DNA of 64,000 nt from Thiohalocapsa sp. PB-PSB1 (GTDB taxonomy: Bacteria > Pseudomonadota > Gammaproteobacteria > Chromatiales > Chromatiaceae), in the NCBI GenBank assembly GCA_016745215.1, contig CP050890.1, forward strand, positions 6,386,001-6,450,000. Reading direction: 5' to 3'. Below the pieces are notes generated by a model. That model had not been told where the DNA came from. It was given only the letters and a program-made list of their open reading frames with translations, and searched no databases. Shown piece by piece: positions 18,760 through 26,937 of the stretch. How positions within the stretch are numbered: the stretch's first letter is position 1; every line of letters begins with the position of its first letter. The position numbers and the translations under genes are program-made.

Positions 18760-18799
18760 TGTAAATTTTGCTTGACACAAAATAATGTCACGCTAAACT
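18760..18799 (+). promoter_or_regulatory. pucBA1 promoter with overlapping TGT-N12-ACA box
   Basis: TGTAAATTTTGCTTGACA (18760-18777) is a TGT-N12-ACA box whose end is the -35 hexamer TTGACA (18772-18777). After 16 bp comes TAAACT (18794-18799) as -10. A repressor bound here would block RNA polymerase. TGACA and TGTCA also form a dyad across the spacer. Confidence 0.7.
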
Positions 18800-18945
18800 A
18801 ACACTCGTGGATCGCAATACGGCCTGCGTTATCGGCAACGACGTTTGTTTAGCTGGCTCCCGCAAGGTTGAGGTCCGCTGGTCGCAGTTGGTCGTCGCCC
18901 GTGAAGGCGCGACGGAGAATCTCACTTTCACTAGAGGCTATTGCA

Positions 18946-19089
18946 ATGGCTGATTCCAAGAACTTGTCGGGTCTCACCGATGAGCAAGCCAAAGAATTCC
19001 ACGAGCACTGGAAGCACGGCGTGTGGAGCTGGGTCATGATCGCATCCGTGGTTCATGTTGTGACTTGGGTCTATCAGCCCTGGTTCTAA
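18946..19089 (+). CDS. pucB: Light-harvesting LH2 beta subunit 1
   Basis: 47 residues: a soluble N-terminus (SGLTDEQAKEFHEHW), then one transmembrane helix with the bacteriochlorophyll-ligating His in MIASVVHVVTW, ending YQPWF. His residues in FHEHWKHG may bind or contact the B800 pigment. The start is set by AGAGG seven bases upstream and by family length. It forms an alpha/beta unit with the alpha gene 25 bp downstream, and the promoter carries a putative PpsR box. Confidence 0.93.
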   Translation: MADSKNLSGLTDEQAKEFHEHWKHGVWSWVMIASVVHVVTWVYQPWF

Positions 19090-19113
19090 GTTTTCGCGAT
19101 TAGGAGAATTTCC

Positions 19114-19368
19114 ATGAAAGTACCTGTATTGCTGGGCGATTCGAAAGTCGTCATTGAGCATCCTGAAGACGATTGGAAGATCTGGACCGTCATCAATCCC
19201 GCGGTTTGGATGATGCCTTGGTTCATCGTGCTGATGGTTCAGATGTGGATGATCCACTGGTATGCGCTGGCGCTGCCTGGCTACGGTTGGAAAGATTCCG
19301 TCCGCGTTGCTGAGCCGGTTGCAATAGTTGCTCCCGCGCCTGAAGCTCAGATTGCCCAGGTTCAGTAA
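19114..19368 (+). CDS. pucA: Light-harvesting LH2 alpha subunit 1
   Basis: 84 residues. WKIWTVINPAVWMMPWF leads into the single helix with the pigment-binding His (MWMIHWYALALPGYGW). A hydrophilic Ala/Pro-rich C-terminal tail of about 25 residues follows (VAEPVAIVAPAPEAQIAQVQ), unusually long for LH2 alpha. AGGAG precedes the ATG. After the His it has Trp (+1) and Trp (+11), as in copy 4, unlike copies 2 and 3. Confidence 0.92.
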   Translation: MKVPVLLGDSKVVIEHPEDDWKIWTVINPAVWMMPWFIVLMVQMWMIHWYALALPGYGWKDSVRVAEPVAIVAPAPEAQIAQVQ

Positions 19369-19454
19369 GTCGTTCATCGTCGCTGGATCGGATCGACGGA
19401 CTCGCCGCTGAGCGAGGTGCCGCGATCACCTTACGGCCCGCGCTGGCCGCGCAC

Positions 19455-19474
19455 CGGAAGGAGTCATCCTTCCG
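19455..19474 (+). terminator. Conserved hairpin downstream of pucBA1
   Basis: CGGAAGGA-GTCA-TCCTTCCG is an 8-bp perfect stem about 90 bp after the pucA stop. Equivalent stems with different bases follow pucBA2 and pucBA3. No T-tract follows, so it may protect the transcript 3' end or act as an attenuating structure rather than a simple terminator. A second small hairpin GGATG-TGGGG-CATCC lies at about 19514. The rest of 19370-19890 holds no gene I can support. Confidence 0.55.
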
Positions 19475-19911
19475 CGTGAGCGGGGCGCGTGCCGTTGAAG
19501 GAGTTGGTGCAAGGATGTGGGGCATCCGTGCTCACTGTGCGCTGGCGTGTTCTGCGTTAGCCTTCCCTCTCTTCCCCTCACTCTCTGTTCGCCCACTTGG
19601 GGTGCTTTCGTTTGTCTGCGCTCGATCACTGTCGGATGGTCGCGGTGCGCGTCCGCGGGCTGGGTCGGCGCGGGTAATTGGGCGCGTCAGCCCGTTGCGT
19701 TGGGTGTAGCTATATACGTCGATCAGGCGGGGGCGCGCCTACGAGCGCTCGAGGAGGGCCGATCAAGCGCGGCATCTGCCAGGGCTGTCTCTGCCTAAGG
19801 CGATGAGCGCATGCCGATGTGGTTGCGGTGCACATGCGCTATGCGATTTGGCGGTGCTGGTGGATATCCGTGGGAAGAACGCAGGTGGCGGGAAAGATCC
19901 ATCGAATTTTT

Positions 19912-19951
19912 TGTAAATTAAACTTGACACAAAATAACGTCAGGTTAAACT
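19912..19951 (+). promoter_or_regulatory. pucBA2 promoter with overlapping TGT-N12-ACA box
   Basis: TGTAAATTAAACTTGACA (19912-19929) contains TTGACA as -35; TAAACT (19946-19951) is the -10 after 16 bp. Identical architecture to the other three puc promoters. Confidence 0.7.
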
Positions 19952-20094
19952 AACACTCGTGGATCGCAACAAGGCCCGCGCCCATGGCAACAGGCTCTGG
20001 GTTTTAGCTGCGGCAATGTTGAGGTCCGCCAAAGAAGTTTGTCGTCGCCCTGAATGCGCGGCAGTTTATCTCACCTTCACTTGAGGCTATTGCA

Positions 20095-20238
20095 ATGGCT
20101 GAGTCCAAGAACTTGTCTGGGTTGACCGACGAGCAGGCCAAAGAATTCCACGAGCACTGGAAGCACGGTGTTTGGAGCTGGGTCATGATCGCGTCCGTAG
20201 TTCACGTTGTGACTTGGATCTACCAGCCCTGGTTCTAA
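20095..20238 (+). CDS. pucB: Light-harvesting LH2 beta subunit 2
   Basis: 47 residues, differing from copy 1 by Glu for Asp at position 3 and Ile for Val in TWIYQPWF. Pigment-binding His in SVVHVVTW is kept. It is the first gene of the second pucBA pair, preceded by a 140-base leader that resembles that of copy 3 nearly base for base. Confidence 0.93.
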   Translation: MAESKNLSGLTDEQAKEFHEHWKHGVWSWVMIASVVHVVTWIYQPWF

Positions 20239-20281
20239 GGTTTCCGCTGGTTGTTACGTTTTCGCGATTAGGAGAGTTCCC

Positions 20282-20536
20282 ATGAAAGTACCTGTATTGA
20301 TGGCCGATCCGAACGTTGTCATTGAGCATCCTGAAGACGATTGGAAGATCTGGACCGTGATCAATCCTGCCGTTTGGATGATGCCTTGGTTCATCGTGCT
20401 GATGGTGCAGATGTGGATGATCCACACCTATGCGTTGGCGCTGCCGGGCTATGGCTTCAAGGATTCCGTGCGCGTTGCTGAGCCGGTTGCGATGGTTGCT
20501 CCTGCGCCTGAAGCCAAGGTTGCTCAGGTCCAGTAA
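20282..20536 (+). CDS. pucA: Light-harvesting LH2 alpha subunit 2
   Basis: 84 residues with the same plan as copy 1, but the segment after the ligating His reads IHTYALALPGYGFKD: Thr replaces Trp at +1 and Phe replaces Trp at +11. These are positions near the bacteriochlorophyll ring where LH2 spectral forms differ, so this subunit may give a blue-shifted antenna. GGAGAG precedes the ATG. Confidence 0.92.
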   Translation: MKVPVLMADPNVVIEHPEDDWKIWTVINPAVWMMPWFIVLMVQMWMIHTYALALPGYGFKDSVRVAEPVAMVAPAPEAKVAQVQ

Positions 20537-20649
20537 GCCGGTTCAAGCAAGCCGGTTCCAGTCAGTCGGTCCCCGACCCTGGACATGATCGACGCGCTCG
20601 CCGCTGAGCGAGGCGCCGCGATCATTTAACGGCCCGCGCTGGCCGCGCA

Positions 20650-20671
20650 CCGGAAGGAGCCATCCTTCCGG
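20650..20671 (+). terminator. Conserved hairpin downstream of pucBA2
   Basis: CCGGAAGGA-GCCA-TCCTTCCGG forms a 9-bp perfect stem about 115 bp after the pucA2 stop, at the same relative place as the stems after copies 1 and 3. Confidence 0.55.
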
Positions 20672-20722
20672 GTGAGCGGGGCGACGGGCCGTTCATTCGT
20701 TCTGGGGAGAGGAATTTTCGGC

Positions 20723-20851
20723 TCACGAGAACACCACCGGCATGGTCATCAGCGGACTCCGTTCGGCATTCTCGATGTGGTAGATTGGCTGAAGATCATC
20801 TTCGGTATGCCGCCCGAAACCAGTGATATCATCGGCGATTGCCGGAAACAC
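20723..20851 (-). CDS. Short conserved-looking frame after the NapH-like gene
   Basis: The frame continues in register after the TGA of the NapH-like gene (20873-20875) and reads SWLSSPAVFPAIADDITGFG to SPLMTMPVVFS before its own stop. A GTG at 20851 could start a 42-residue peptide. Composition looks protein-like rather than random. It could be a separate small gene or a tail cut off by a nonsense mutation. Function unknown. Confidence 0.35.
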   Translation of the reverse strand: MFPAIADDITGFGRHTEDDLQPIYHIENAERSPLMTMPVVFS

Positions 20852-20872
20852 TGCTGGCGATGACAACCAAGA

Positions 20873-21787
20873 TCAGTCCCGCTGCGACCGCTTCCAGCCG
20901 AGGGCGAGCCTGAACACATCCTGATGGCAGACCTCGACGCAGCGCCCGCATTTGGTGCAGTCGATGCTGTCGATGATCGGTCCGATACCCTTGGCACCCC
21001 CTTTGAGCGCCGGCTTGATGACCTGCGGCTCAGGGCAGACCTCGAAGCAGTCCATGCAGTCATCGCAGTTTTGGCGCCGATCGGCGGCGATATGGACCGG
21101 CGCCATGGCGCCGATCAGGCCGTAACAGGCGCCGACGGGGCACAGGTGGCCGCACCAGCCGTGGCGGACCAGAAGTAGGTCGTAGAGAAAAACGGACGCG
21201 ATCAGTAGCCAAGCCCAGCCAAAACCAAAGATGATCCCTCGATGCAACATTGAGATCGGGTTTACCAGTTCCCAGACCATGACGCCGGTGAGTGGCGGGA
21301 GCAGCAGCACGAGTCCCAAGAGCCACCAGCGCAGGTTGCGAGACAGGCGTGGGCCGCCGCGGATGCCCCAATGCCGGCGAAGCCAGGCGGCCAGATCGGT
21401 GACCAGATTCATTGGGCAGACCCAGGAGCAGAACACCCGTCCACCGAGCAGCGCGTAGAACACCAGCACCAGCAGGGCGCCGATGATGCCGGTCAGTGCT
21501 GGCCAACTGCCGGAGAGGATCGATTGCGCCAGTAGCAGCGGATCGGTCAGCGGCAGGATGCCGAGGGTCATGCTCGAGGATAGGTTGCCGGTCACTAGCC
21601 AGGCGCCGAACAGCGGGCCTAGCAGGAACATGAACAGGACGCCAAACTGATTGAAGCGGCGCAAGAGCAGCCATGCATGGGCCTCGAGCCAACCTCTGTT
21701 CTCGGCTGCAGTCGCCGGAGTCGCATGTGCAGCCGGGTCACGGCCCTGTTTCGCGGTTGCCGAAGGCGTGTCCGTTGTCTGATGCAT
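20873..21787 (-). CDS. NapH/CcoG-like membrane ferredoxin (quinol oxidase type)
   Basis: 304 residues from ATG 21787. Four to five transmembrane helices are visible (FNQFGVLFMFLLGPLFGAWL; a helix ending CSWVCPMN; LLGLVLLLPPLTG; WAWLLIASVFLYDLLLV). CxxxCP motifs follow helices (CSWVCP, CGHLCPVG). Two C-terminal 4Fe-4S clusters are CDDCMDCFEVCPEP and CTKCGRCVEVCHQD. NapH-family proteins take electrons from quinol and pass them with NapG to a periplasmic acceptor. No napA, napB or nitrate genes are near. It is the last gene of the operon P450, methyltransferase, TPR, NapG-like, NapH-like, five bases after the NapG-like stop. Confidence 0.82.
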   Translation of the reverse strand: MHQTTDTPSATAKQGRDPAAHATPATAAENRGWLEAHAWLLLRRFNQFGVLFMFLLGPLFGAWLVTGNLSSSMTLGILPLTDPLLLAQSILSGSWPALTGIIGALLVLVFYALLGGRVFCSWVCPMNLVTDLAAWLRRHWGIRGGPRLSRNLRWWLLGLVLLLPPLTGVMVWELVNPISMLHRGIIFGFGWAWLLIASVFLYDLLLVRHGWCGHLCPVGACYGLIGAMAPVHIAADRRQNCDDCMDCFEVCPEPQVIKPALKGGAKGIGPIIDSIDCTKCGRCVEVCHQDVFRLALGWKRSQRD

Positions 21788-21792
21788 GAGGC

Positions 21793-22458
21793 TTACAAAC
21801 CTGCTTTCGCGCAGAGCGCGCGCGGAAGGATCTTGATCGCAGCCTGGTCCAGAACGCAGGTCTCCTCGCACTTGCCGCAGCCAGTGCAGCGCTCGGGGTG
21901 AATCACTGGGATGGGGATGGCCTGCGCTTGCTCGCTGGTCACCCAGGATGCTGGAGCTAGGCTGATGGCGTCGCCGCTGATCGGACAGCTATCGACACAG
22001 ACCTGGCAGGCTTCTCCGCGGACGGCTAAACAGTGCTGGGGATCGATCAGCACCGCCAGCCCCATGTCGGCGCTCCTGATGTCGGTGAGGTCGTGGTTTA
22101 ACGCATTGCTTGGGCAGGCCGTAACGCAGGGGATCTCCGGGCACATCTCGCAGCCGGCCTCACGGGCGATGAAGTAGGGCGTGCCGGTCGTTATCGGCTG
22201 CCCGAGGCGCGCGAGGTGCAGCATCTCGAATGGGCAGGCGCGTACACAGAGGCCGCAGCGCAGGCAGATACCGTTGAAATCGTCCTCCGGCTGCGCGCCG
22301 GGTGGCCGCAGCGCCCAGGCCGGTAGGGCCGTGGCATGCTGCGCATAGAGGCCGAGGCCAAAGCCGATAAGGCCGACACCGCAGGCGCTCTGCACTGTGG
22401 TGATCAGCAGGTCACGGCGGCTGAGCGGCCGCCCGCATGGGATTGGCGATGTGCTCAT
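21793..22458 (-). CDS. NapG-like periplasmic ferredoxin with Tat signal
   Basis: 221 residues from ATG 22458, preceded by AGAAGG. The N-terminus has a twin-arginine motif (SRRDLLITT) and a hydrophobic stretch (GVGLIGFGLGLYAQ), so a folded iron-sulfur protein is exported. Four 4Fe-4S motifs follow: CLRCGLCVRACP, CEMCPEIPCVTACP, CQVCVDSCP and CTGCGKCEETC. With the NapH-like protein it should form a membrane module that moves electrons from quinol to a periplasmic partner. The partner is not encoded next to it; the Tat-signal, Rieske-containing CrtU nearby is one candidate (inference). Confidence 0.85.
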   Translation of the reverse strand: MSTSPIPCGRPLSRRDLLITTVQSACGVGLIGFGLGLYAQHATALPAWALRPPGAQPEDDFNGICLRCGLCVRACPFEMLHLARLGQPITTGTPYFIAREAGCEMCPEIPCVTACPSNALNHDLTDIRSADMGLAVLIDPQHCLAVRGEACQVCVDSCPISGDAISLAPASWVTSEQAQAIPIPVIHPERCTGCGKCEETCVLDQAAIKILPRALCAKAGL

Positions 22459-22520
22459 GTTGACCTTCTGGTCTTTAGTTGGTCGAGGCTGAACAGCCAC
22501 CAAGGTGGCTTGGCGAGACC

Positions 22521-23273
22521 TTACCCGATCCGCCCGGTTGCGTCTTTGTGCTCGGTCAGGCTACGGCAGTTGTGCGCGGCTCGCTGAGCCCAGTGCGAGT
22601 CTGGCGCCTGTGCGCGTGCCTGCTGGAAGAGATCAAGGGCGCGTTTGGTCCGGCCTTCATGCTGCATGAGTTCGCCGAGCCGAAAGGACAGTTCCGCGGC
22701 CAGGACGGGGTGCGGGATCTGTTCAGCTAAAGGGCCGTTCAACTGGAGCAGGTCTTCGCGCACCTTGGCTCCACGCCCCAAGAAGGCCGGGAGCGCCAAA
22801 CTGTTCATCATGCGCGCGATTCGCACGCTGACGTTGTTCGGCGCCATGCGCACCGCGCGGTCGAGTAACTGGACACCCCGGTTGACCAGCCGGGCTTTGG
22901 TGGCGGGGTTCCAGGCATCACGGGCGACCATGGTGTTTGCCGAGCCGAGAAAGGCCATGGCCTCGTAGTCGCTGGGTGCGGCTCGGGATGCCTGCTGCAA
23001 CCAGCCCTGAGCATGTTTCGCGGCTCCGGCGGTTTCAGTGACGGCGATGTTGTGCCAGGCAATTCCAAGCCGCTTGAGGTTTTCAGCCTTGGCCCTCTGC
23101 TGGGATAAGAGTGACTGTTGTCGGCTGATCTCTTGGTGCAGCGCAACAGGATTCTGGCAGCTGACCAATTCCAGCAGCGTCTTCGATCCGTTGTCGCTGC
23201 CGCCGAGTCCAGTAGCTCCGATTGGTGATGGGATGCTGTCTTTGTCCACCAATACGCTGGCGATGTCAGTCAT
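22521..23273 (-). CDS. TPR-repeat protein
   Basis: 250 residues. A helical region starts near residue 60 (RLGIAWHNIAVTETAGAA) and TPR-like helix pairs follow: LQQASRAAPSDYEAMAFLG, VQLLDRAVRMAPNNVSVRI and LAAELSFRLGELMQHEGRTK with a final ALDLFQQARAQAPDSHWAQR. No signal peptide is evident, so it is probably cytoplasmic. Its start overlaps the stop of the methyltransferase gene upstream, which fits translational coupling. TPR proteins bind partners or scaffold assembly; the partner is unknown. Confidence 0.7.
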   Translation of the reverse strand: MTDIASVLVDKDSIPSPIGATGLGGSDNGSKTLLELVSCQNPVALHQEISRQQSLLSQQRAKAENLKRLGIAWHNIAVTETAGAAKHAQGWLQQASRAAPSDYEAMAFLGSANTMVARDAWNPATKARLVNRGVQLLDRAVRMAPNNVSVRIARMMNSLALPAFLGRGAKVREDLLQLNGPLAEQIPHPVLAAELSFRLGELMQHEGRTKRALDLFQQARAQAPDSHWAQRAAHNCRSLTEHKDATGRIG

Positions 23274-24186
23274 GGCCGGTACTCGCTGGACTAGCGCCCT
23301 GGCTCGAATCTGGGTCGATTTCGAGCCGTGCTAGCGTAGCCAGTGGCTTCCCCGCGGCGGCAAGGGCCGGCAGCACGGCGCGCTTGCGGTAACGCCAGGG
23401 TAGGGGGCGTAGCAGATCGTACTGCTCGTGGAAGCGAACCCGGGGGACCATTTTGGCATAGGTGCGCGCGTCCGCGATGCCGAAATGAAACTCGGCATGC
23501 ATCCGCCGGAAGGTGTTGCCGAATTTGGAGAAGGCGAGCAAAGCCGGATGGTAACCGTCAACCAAGAGGTCCGCTCCGGCTGGGGCGATCGCGCTGAGTG
23601 CGCTGAAACAGTGCGCTACCTCCTCGCGCCGCAGATAAGGCAAGATACCCTCCAAGATGAAGACGGGGCGGGTTTCATCCAATGCCTTGGTAACGGCGTC
23701 GAGCGAATCTGGTAATGCGATGCACGCGTGTTGGACTCGGTCCGTCGCCGGTAACAGCTGCTCACGAACCGCCATCACCGGCGCAAGGTCGGCGCAGATC
23801 CAACCTCGAAGCTGCGCCAACTGCTCCGGCTCGAGCGATGCCTGGATGCGGAAGGGGAGTGTGTCAAGACCGCAGGCGAGCAGGACCAGCGTGCGCTTGA
23901 TCGGCTCGCTCAACAGCTCATGCAGCACGCGCGCGATGGCCATGGATCGGCTGATGCAAAGGCGCATTGGGAATGGGTCCGAGCGAATCCCCATCTGCTC
24001 GACCTCAAGCGCGGCGGCGACTGAGCGCGCGCTGGCATCATCGAATTCGACGCCCGGCCATAGCCTGTGAGCCTGGGCCCGGGCAAGCAGCGGGATGAGT
24101 AGGGTGCGACTGACGCCAGCTAGCGACCGTACAGTCGGTGACTCGCCGCTCGGGATTGGTCTGGCGCTGATGGAGGCATCGCTCAT
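23266..24186 (-). CDS. SAM-dependent O-methyltransferase-like protein (LCM/TcmP family)
   Basis: 306 residues. Leucine-carboxyl-methyltransferase-like features are visible: FPMRLCISRSMAIARVLHEL, LLACGLDTLPFRIQ (SAM motif I variant), ICADLAPVMAVREQLLP, and VFILEGILPYLRREEV with the conserved Glu-Gly motif. The family methylates carboxyl or hydroxyl groups of proteins and small molecules. It is not CrtF, which belongs to another methyltransferase family. It lies 8 bp after the P450 stop and overlaps the TPR gene, so it is part of the five-gene operon. Substrate unknown. Confidence 0.75.
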   Translation of the reverse strand: MSDASISARPIPSGESPTVRSLAGVSRTLLIPLLARAQAHRLWPGVEFDDASARSVAAALEVEQMGIRSDPFPMRLCISRSMAIARVLHELLSEPIKRTLVLLACGLDTLPFRIQASLEPEQLAQLRGWICADLAPVMAVREQLLPATDRVQHACIALPDSLDAVTKALDETRPVFILEGILPYLRREEVAHCFSALSAIAPAGADLLVDGYHPALLAFSKFGNTFRRMHAEFHFGIADARTYAKMVPRVRFHEQYDLLRPLPWRYRKRAVLPALAAAGKPLATLARLEIDPDSSQGASPASTGHD

Positions 24187-24194
24187 CTAATCGC

Positions 24195-25571
24195 TCATCT
24201 AGGGGTTACGTGCAGCAGCAGCGGCTTCGAGGGCACCATCATGCCGGCAAAGCGGGGATGGATGGGGCCGGGGGCGGCGCGATCGAGGAGGCACCCGCGC
24301 AGTGTGTGCGCGAGCAATAGACTGCCTTCGATGAGCGCAAAGCGGCGTCCGATGCAGCTCCGCGGACCGCCGCCGAAGCCGAGGTGATGCGCCCGCATCA
24401 GATGGTCCAGATTAATACCAGGGTAACGCTCGGCCTGAAATCGAAGCGGGTCAGGCCAAAGCCGCGGGTCGTGATGGACAGCGAGGATATTGAGGATGAG
24501 CTGATCGCCGGCGCGAATTCGATAGTTGCCCAAATCATGATCGAAGCGGGCGTCGCGGAGCAGGATTGGGGGCTGCGGGTAAAGGCGCAGTGCTTCCAAG
24601 AAGGCCCCCTGCGTCAAGGGCAGCTTGGCCAGTTCACTGGCATCGCTCGGTGCGGCATCAAGGGCGTCAACCTCGTCTCGCAGGCGCTGTTGCAGATCTG
24701 GGTTTCCCGCGATTTCCCATAGGGTCCAGCTCAGTGCAATCGCCAGCGAATGGTGACCGGCGATGAGCATGGTCATCAACTCGTCACGCATCTCCTCGGG
24801 GGTAAAATGCTCCGGGTCTTGCTCGCGTTGCCGAAGCCATTGCCCCAACAGGTCGATCGGGTCATCCTCTTCGGCGAGACCCGCCCGTCGGGTTGCGATG
24901 ATGCGCGTGAGGATGGCCTCGGCCTCGGCGATCTTTTGCTTATAACGCCGGTTAGTGGCGGTCGGCCAACTCAAGGGTGGCGTGAGCAAGGCGCTACCGC
25001 GCTGGACCAGTGCGTTGAGGAGGGTATGAATCACCTCGCTGGCATGCGCGTAACGACTGTCGTAATCGACTCCGAACAGCGTGCGCAGCAGCGCGATCAA
25101 GGTGGTTCGGGAAAGATCTTCAATGAGATCGACCGGCTGGGCCGATGGCAGTTTCCGCCAGCGCTCAACGAGGAGTTGCGCCGATTCCGCCATCGCCGGG
25201 GCATAGCCGGCCAGACGGCGCCCTGACATGGATGGGTTGGCAAGGCGGCGATGCTGCTTCCAGCGTTCTCCATCGTTGATCAGAAGGCCCTCGCCGGTGA
25301 CTGCGGCTAGTCGACGCATCAGCCGCCCTTTACAGTAACGGCGATCTTTATCGAGCAGAACCTCGCGCATGAGCGCTGAGTCATTCAGCTGAAACAGTCG
25401 AAAGCCGATGTGATCAAGGCGTACCAGCGGAACCTTCGATGCATGTTCGAATAAGGTCAGCAGGTCTTTCGAGAACAACGGGGGGAAAGATTTGAAGACG
25501 GAGAGCTTCGGTGGCAAGACAGCCGAATCCGTTGGGGGGTTGCTTGGGCTGGTGGCGAGTTGCGGGTGCAT
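24195..25571 (-). CDS. Cytochrome P450
   Basis: 458 residues. The haem-binding loop is FGGGPRSCIGRRFA (Cys thiolate, about residue 404), the ExxR motif is EALR (about 330) with FQAERYPG as the PERF-like region, and the C-helix is GERWKQHRRLANPSM. The I-helix reads MLIAGHHSLAIA: His and Ser stand where most P450s have Glu/Asp and Thr, so proton delivery may differ. No N-terminal membrane anchor is evident. It is the first gene of an operon with a methyltransferase and NapGH-like proteins, between two puc copies. Substrate is unknown; a carotenoid, hopanoid or quinone-type lipid is possible. Confidence 0.88.
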   Translation of the reverse strand: MHPQLATSPSNPPTDSAVLPPKLSVFKSFPPLFSKDLLTLFEHASKVPLVRLDHIGFRLFQLNDSALMREVLLDKDRRYCKGRLMRRLAAVTGEGLLINDGERWKQHRRLANPSMSGRRLAGYAPAMAESAQLLVERWRKLPSAQPVDLIEDLSRTTLIALLRTLFGVDYDSRYAHASEVIHTLLNALVQRGSALLTPPLSWPTATNRRYKQKIAEAEAILTRIIATRRAGLAEEDDPIDLLGQWLRQREQDPEHFTPEEMRDELMTMLIAGHHSLAIALSWTLWEIAGNPDLQQRLRDEVDALDAAPSDASELAKLPLTQGAFLEALRLYPQPPILLRDARFDHDLGNYRIRAGDQLILNILAVHHDPRLWPDPLRFQAERYPGINLDHLMRAHHLGFGGGPRSCIGRRFALIEGSLLLAHTLRGCLLDRAAPGPIHPRFAGMMVPSKPLLLHVTPR

Positions 25572-25724
25572 AATGAACCAATGAATAACTGCTGGGCGTG
25601 AAAGCGGAGTAGGTCAGTGGGTGTGGCTCAAAGCGACTGGTTTGCCGCCTGATCAGTCCCCGCTTTGCCTATCCGATGGCGCCTTGATCATCATTCCAAC
25701 CGTCGGATCGCATTGGATGAGACC

Positions 25725-25937
25725 TCAGGCGATCCTGGCCTGAAGCTGAGCGGCCTGTAAGCGCTTGGCTAGGTAGGCGAGGGGTATGATCGAGCTTGCA
25801 ATCAAGGCGAGCTTGAGCGCCGGTAAGATCGCATGGATGGCGAGCGCGACGAGCGTGGAGCCGAGTATTGGCTAGACATCAGGGTTGAGCATCAGCAAGA
25901 CGCGGTAACCATGCTCGAATATGAGCGGATAGAACAT
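25725..25937 (-). pseudogene. Small membrane protein with internal stop
   Basis: The frame reads MFYPLIFEYGYRVLLMLNPD, then a TAG where Trp is likely, then PILGSTLVALAIHAILPALK and a helix ending QAAQLQARIA. About 70 codons in total with two hydrophobic segments. It lies upstream of the P450 operon. The single nonsense codon suggests recent loss. The rest of 25572-26300 contains only weak frames; the minus-strand piece near 26050-26170 (WLIHRKRMQAMVERE) may be another decayed gene. Confidence 0.45.
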
Positions 25938-26312
25938 CAAGCCATCCCTAACTGACGCGTAAATACTGAGTCTAGTGGGCGTTCGACGTTCGGTCAAGGC
26001 GCCACCTGGGTGCCGGGTGCGACCAAAATTGAAGCGCCGGACAAATCAGTCACCCGTCGACTTGAACGGTTCTCCATCGTTGGCAGTCGGCCTCGCGCTC
26101 GACCATCGCCTGCATTCGCTTGCGGTGGATCAACCATGCGTTGGCCTCGAGCACGGTGTCGGCGATCAGCGAGGTTTGATGATGGCAGACGTCGCTTAAT
26201 GAAAGGTGTTGCACCCATCGGTCCGAAACGCCGTGCGCTCGCGTTGTTCTTCCGCCACGGGCTTGAACCTGGATTCGGCCGTTGGCGAGTGCTGGACAGC
26301 AGTGAATATTTT

Positions 26313-26352
26313 TGTAAATTAAACTTGACACAAAATTATGTCAGGTTAAACT
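26313..26352 (+). promoter_or_regulatory. pucBA3 promoter with overlapping TGT-N12-ACA box
   Basis: TGTAAATTAAACTTGACA (26313-26330) with -35 TTGACA and -10 TAAACT (26347-26352). It differs from the copy 2 promoter by two bases in the spacer, one of which completes the TGACA/TGTCA dyad. Confidence 0.7.
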
Positions 26353-26495
26353 AACACTCGTGGATCGCAACAAGGCCCGCGCCCCTGGCAACAGGCTCTG
26401 GGTTTTAGCTGCGGCAAGGTTGAGGTCCGCCAAAGAAGTTTGTCGTCGCCCTGAATGCGCGGCAGTTTATCTCACCTTCACTTGAGGCTATTGCA

Positions 26496-26639
26496 ATGGC
26501 TGAGTCCAAGAACTTGTCTGGGTTGACCGACGAGCAAGCCAAAGAATTCCACGAGCACTGGAAGCACGGTGTTTGGAGCTGGGTCATGATCGCGTCCGCA
26601 GTTCACGTTGTGACTTGGATCTACCAGCCCTGGTTCTAA
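26496..26639 (+). CDS. pucB: Light-harvesting LH2 beta subunit 3
   Basis: 47 residues, identical to copy 2 except Ala for Val in MIASAVHVVTW, next to the pigment-ligating His. Same leader and spacing as copy 2, which shows a recent duplication. Confidence 0.93.
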   Translation: MAESKNLSGLTDEQAKEFHEHWKHGVWSWVMIASAVHVVTWIYQPWF

Positions 26640-26682
26640 GGTTTCCGCCGGTTGTTACGTTTTCGCGATTAGGAGAGTTCCC

Positions 26683-26937
26683 ATGAAAGTACCTGTAATG
26701 ATGGCCGATCCGAACGTCGCCATTGAGCATCCTGAAGACGATTGGAAGATCTGGACCGTGATCAATCCTGCCGTTTGGATGATGCCTTGGTTCATCGTGC
26801 TGATGGTGCAGATGTGGATGATCCACACCTATGCGCTGGCGCTGCCGGGCTATGGCTTCAAGGATTCCGTGCGCGTTGCTGAGCCGGTTGCGATGGTTGC
26901 TCCTGCGCCTGAAGCCAAGGTTGCGCAGGTCCAATAA
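26683..26937 (+). CDS. pucA: Light-harvesting LH2 alpha subunit 3
   Basis: 84 residues, nearly identical to copy 2 (Met for Leu and Ala for Val near the N-terminus). It keeps the Thr (+1) and Phe (+11) variant after the ligating His, so copies 2 and 3 form one spectral class. The stop is followed by tandem 14-bp repeats. Confidence 0.92.
   Translation: MKVPVMMADPNVAIEHPEDDWKIWTVINPAVWMMPWFIVLMVQMWMIHTYALALPGYGFKDSVRVAEPVAMVAPAPEAKVAQVQ

Noticed and set aside
20873..22458. Periplasmic nitrate reductase genes
   Set aside because: Only the NapG/NapH-like ferredoxins are present; no NapA, NapB or NapD is encoded nearby.
23266..24186. CrtF hydroxycarotenoid O-methyltransferase
   Set aside because: The motifs fit the leucine-carboxyl/TcmP methyltransferase family, not the CrtF family.
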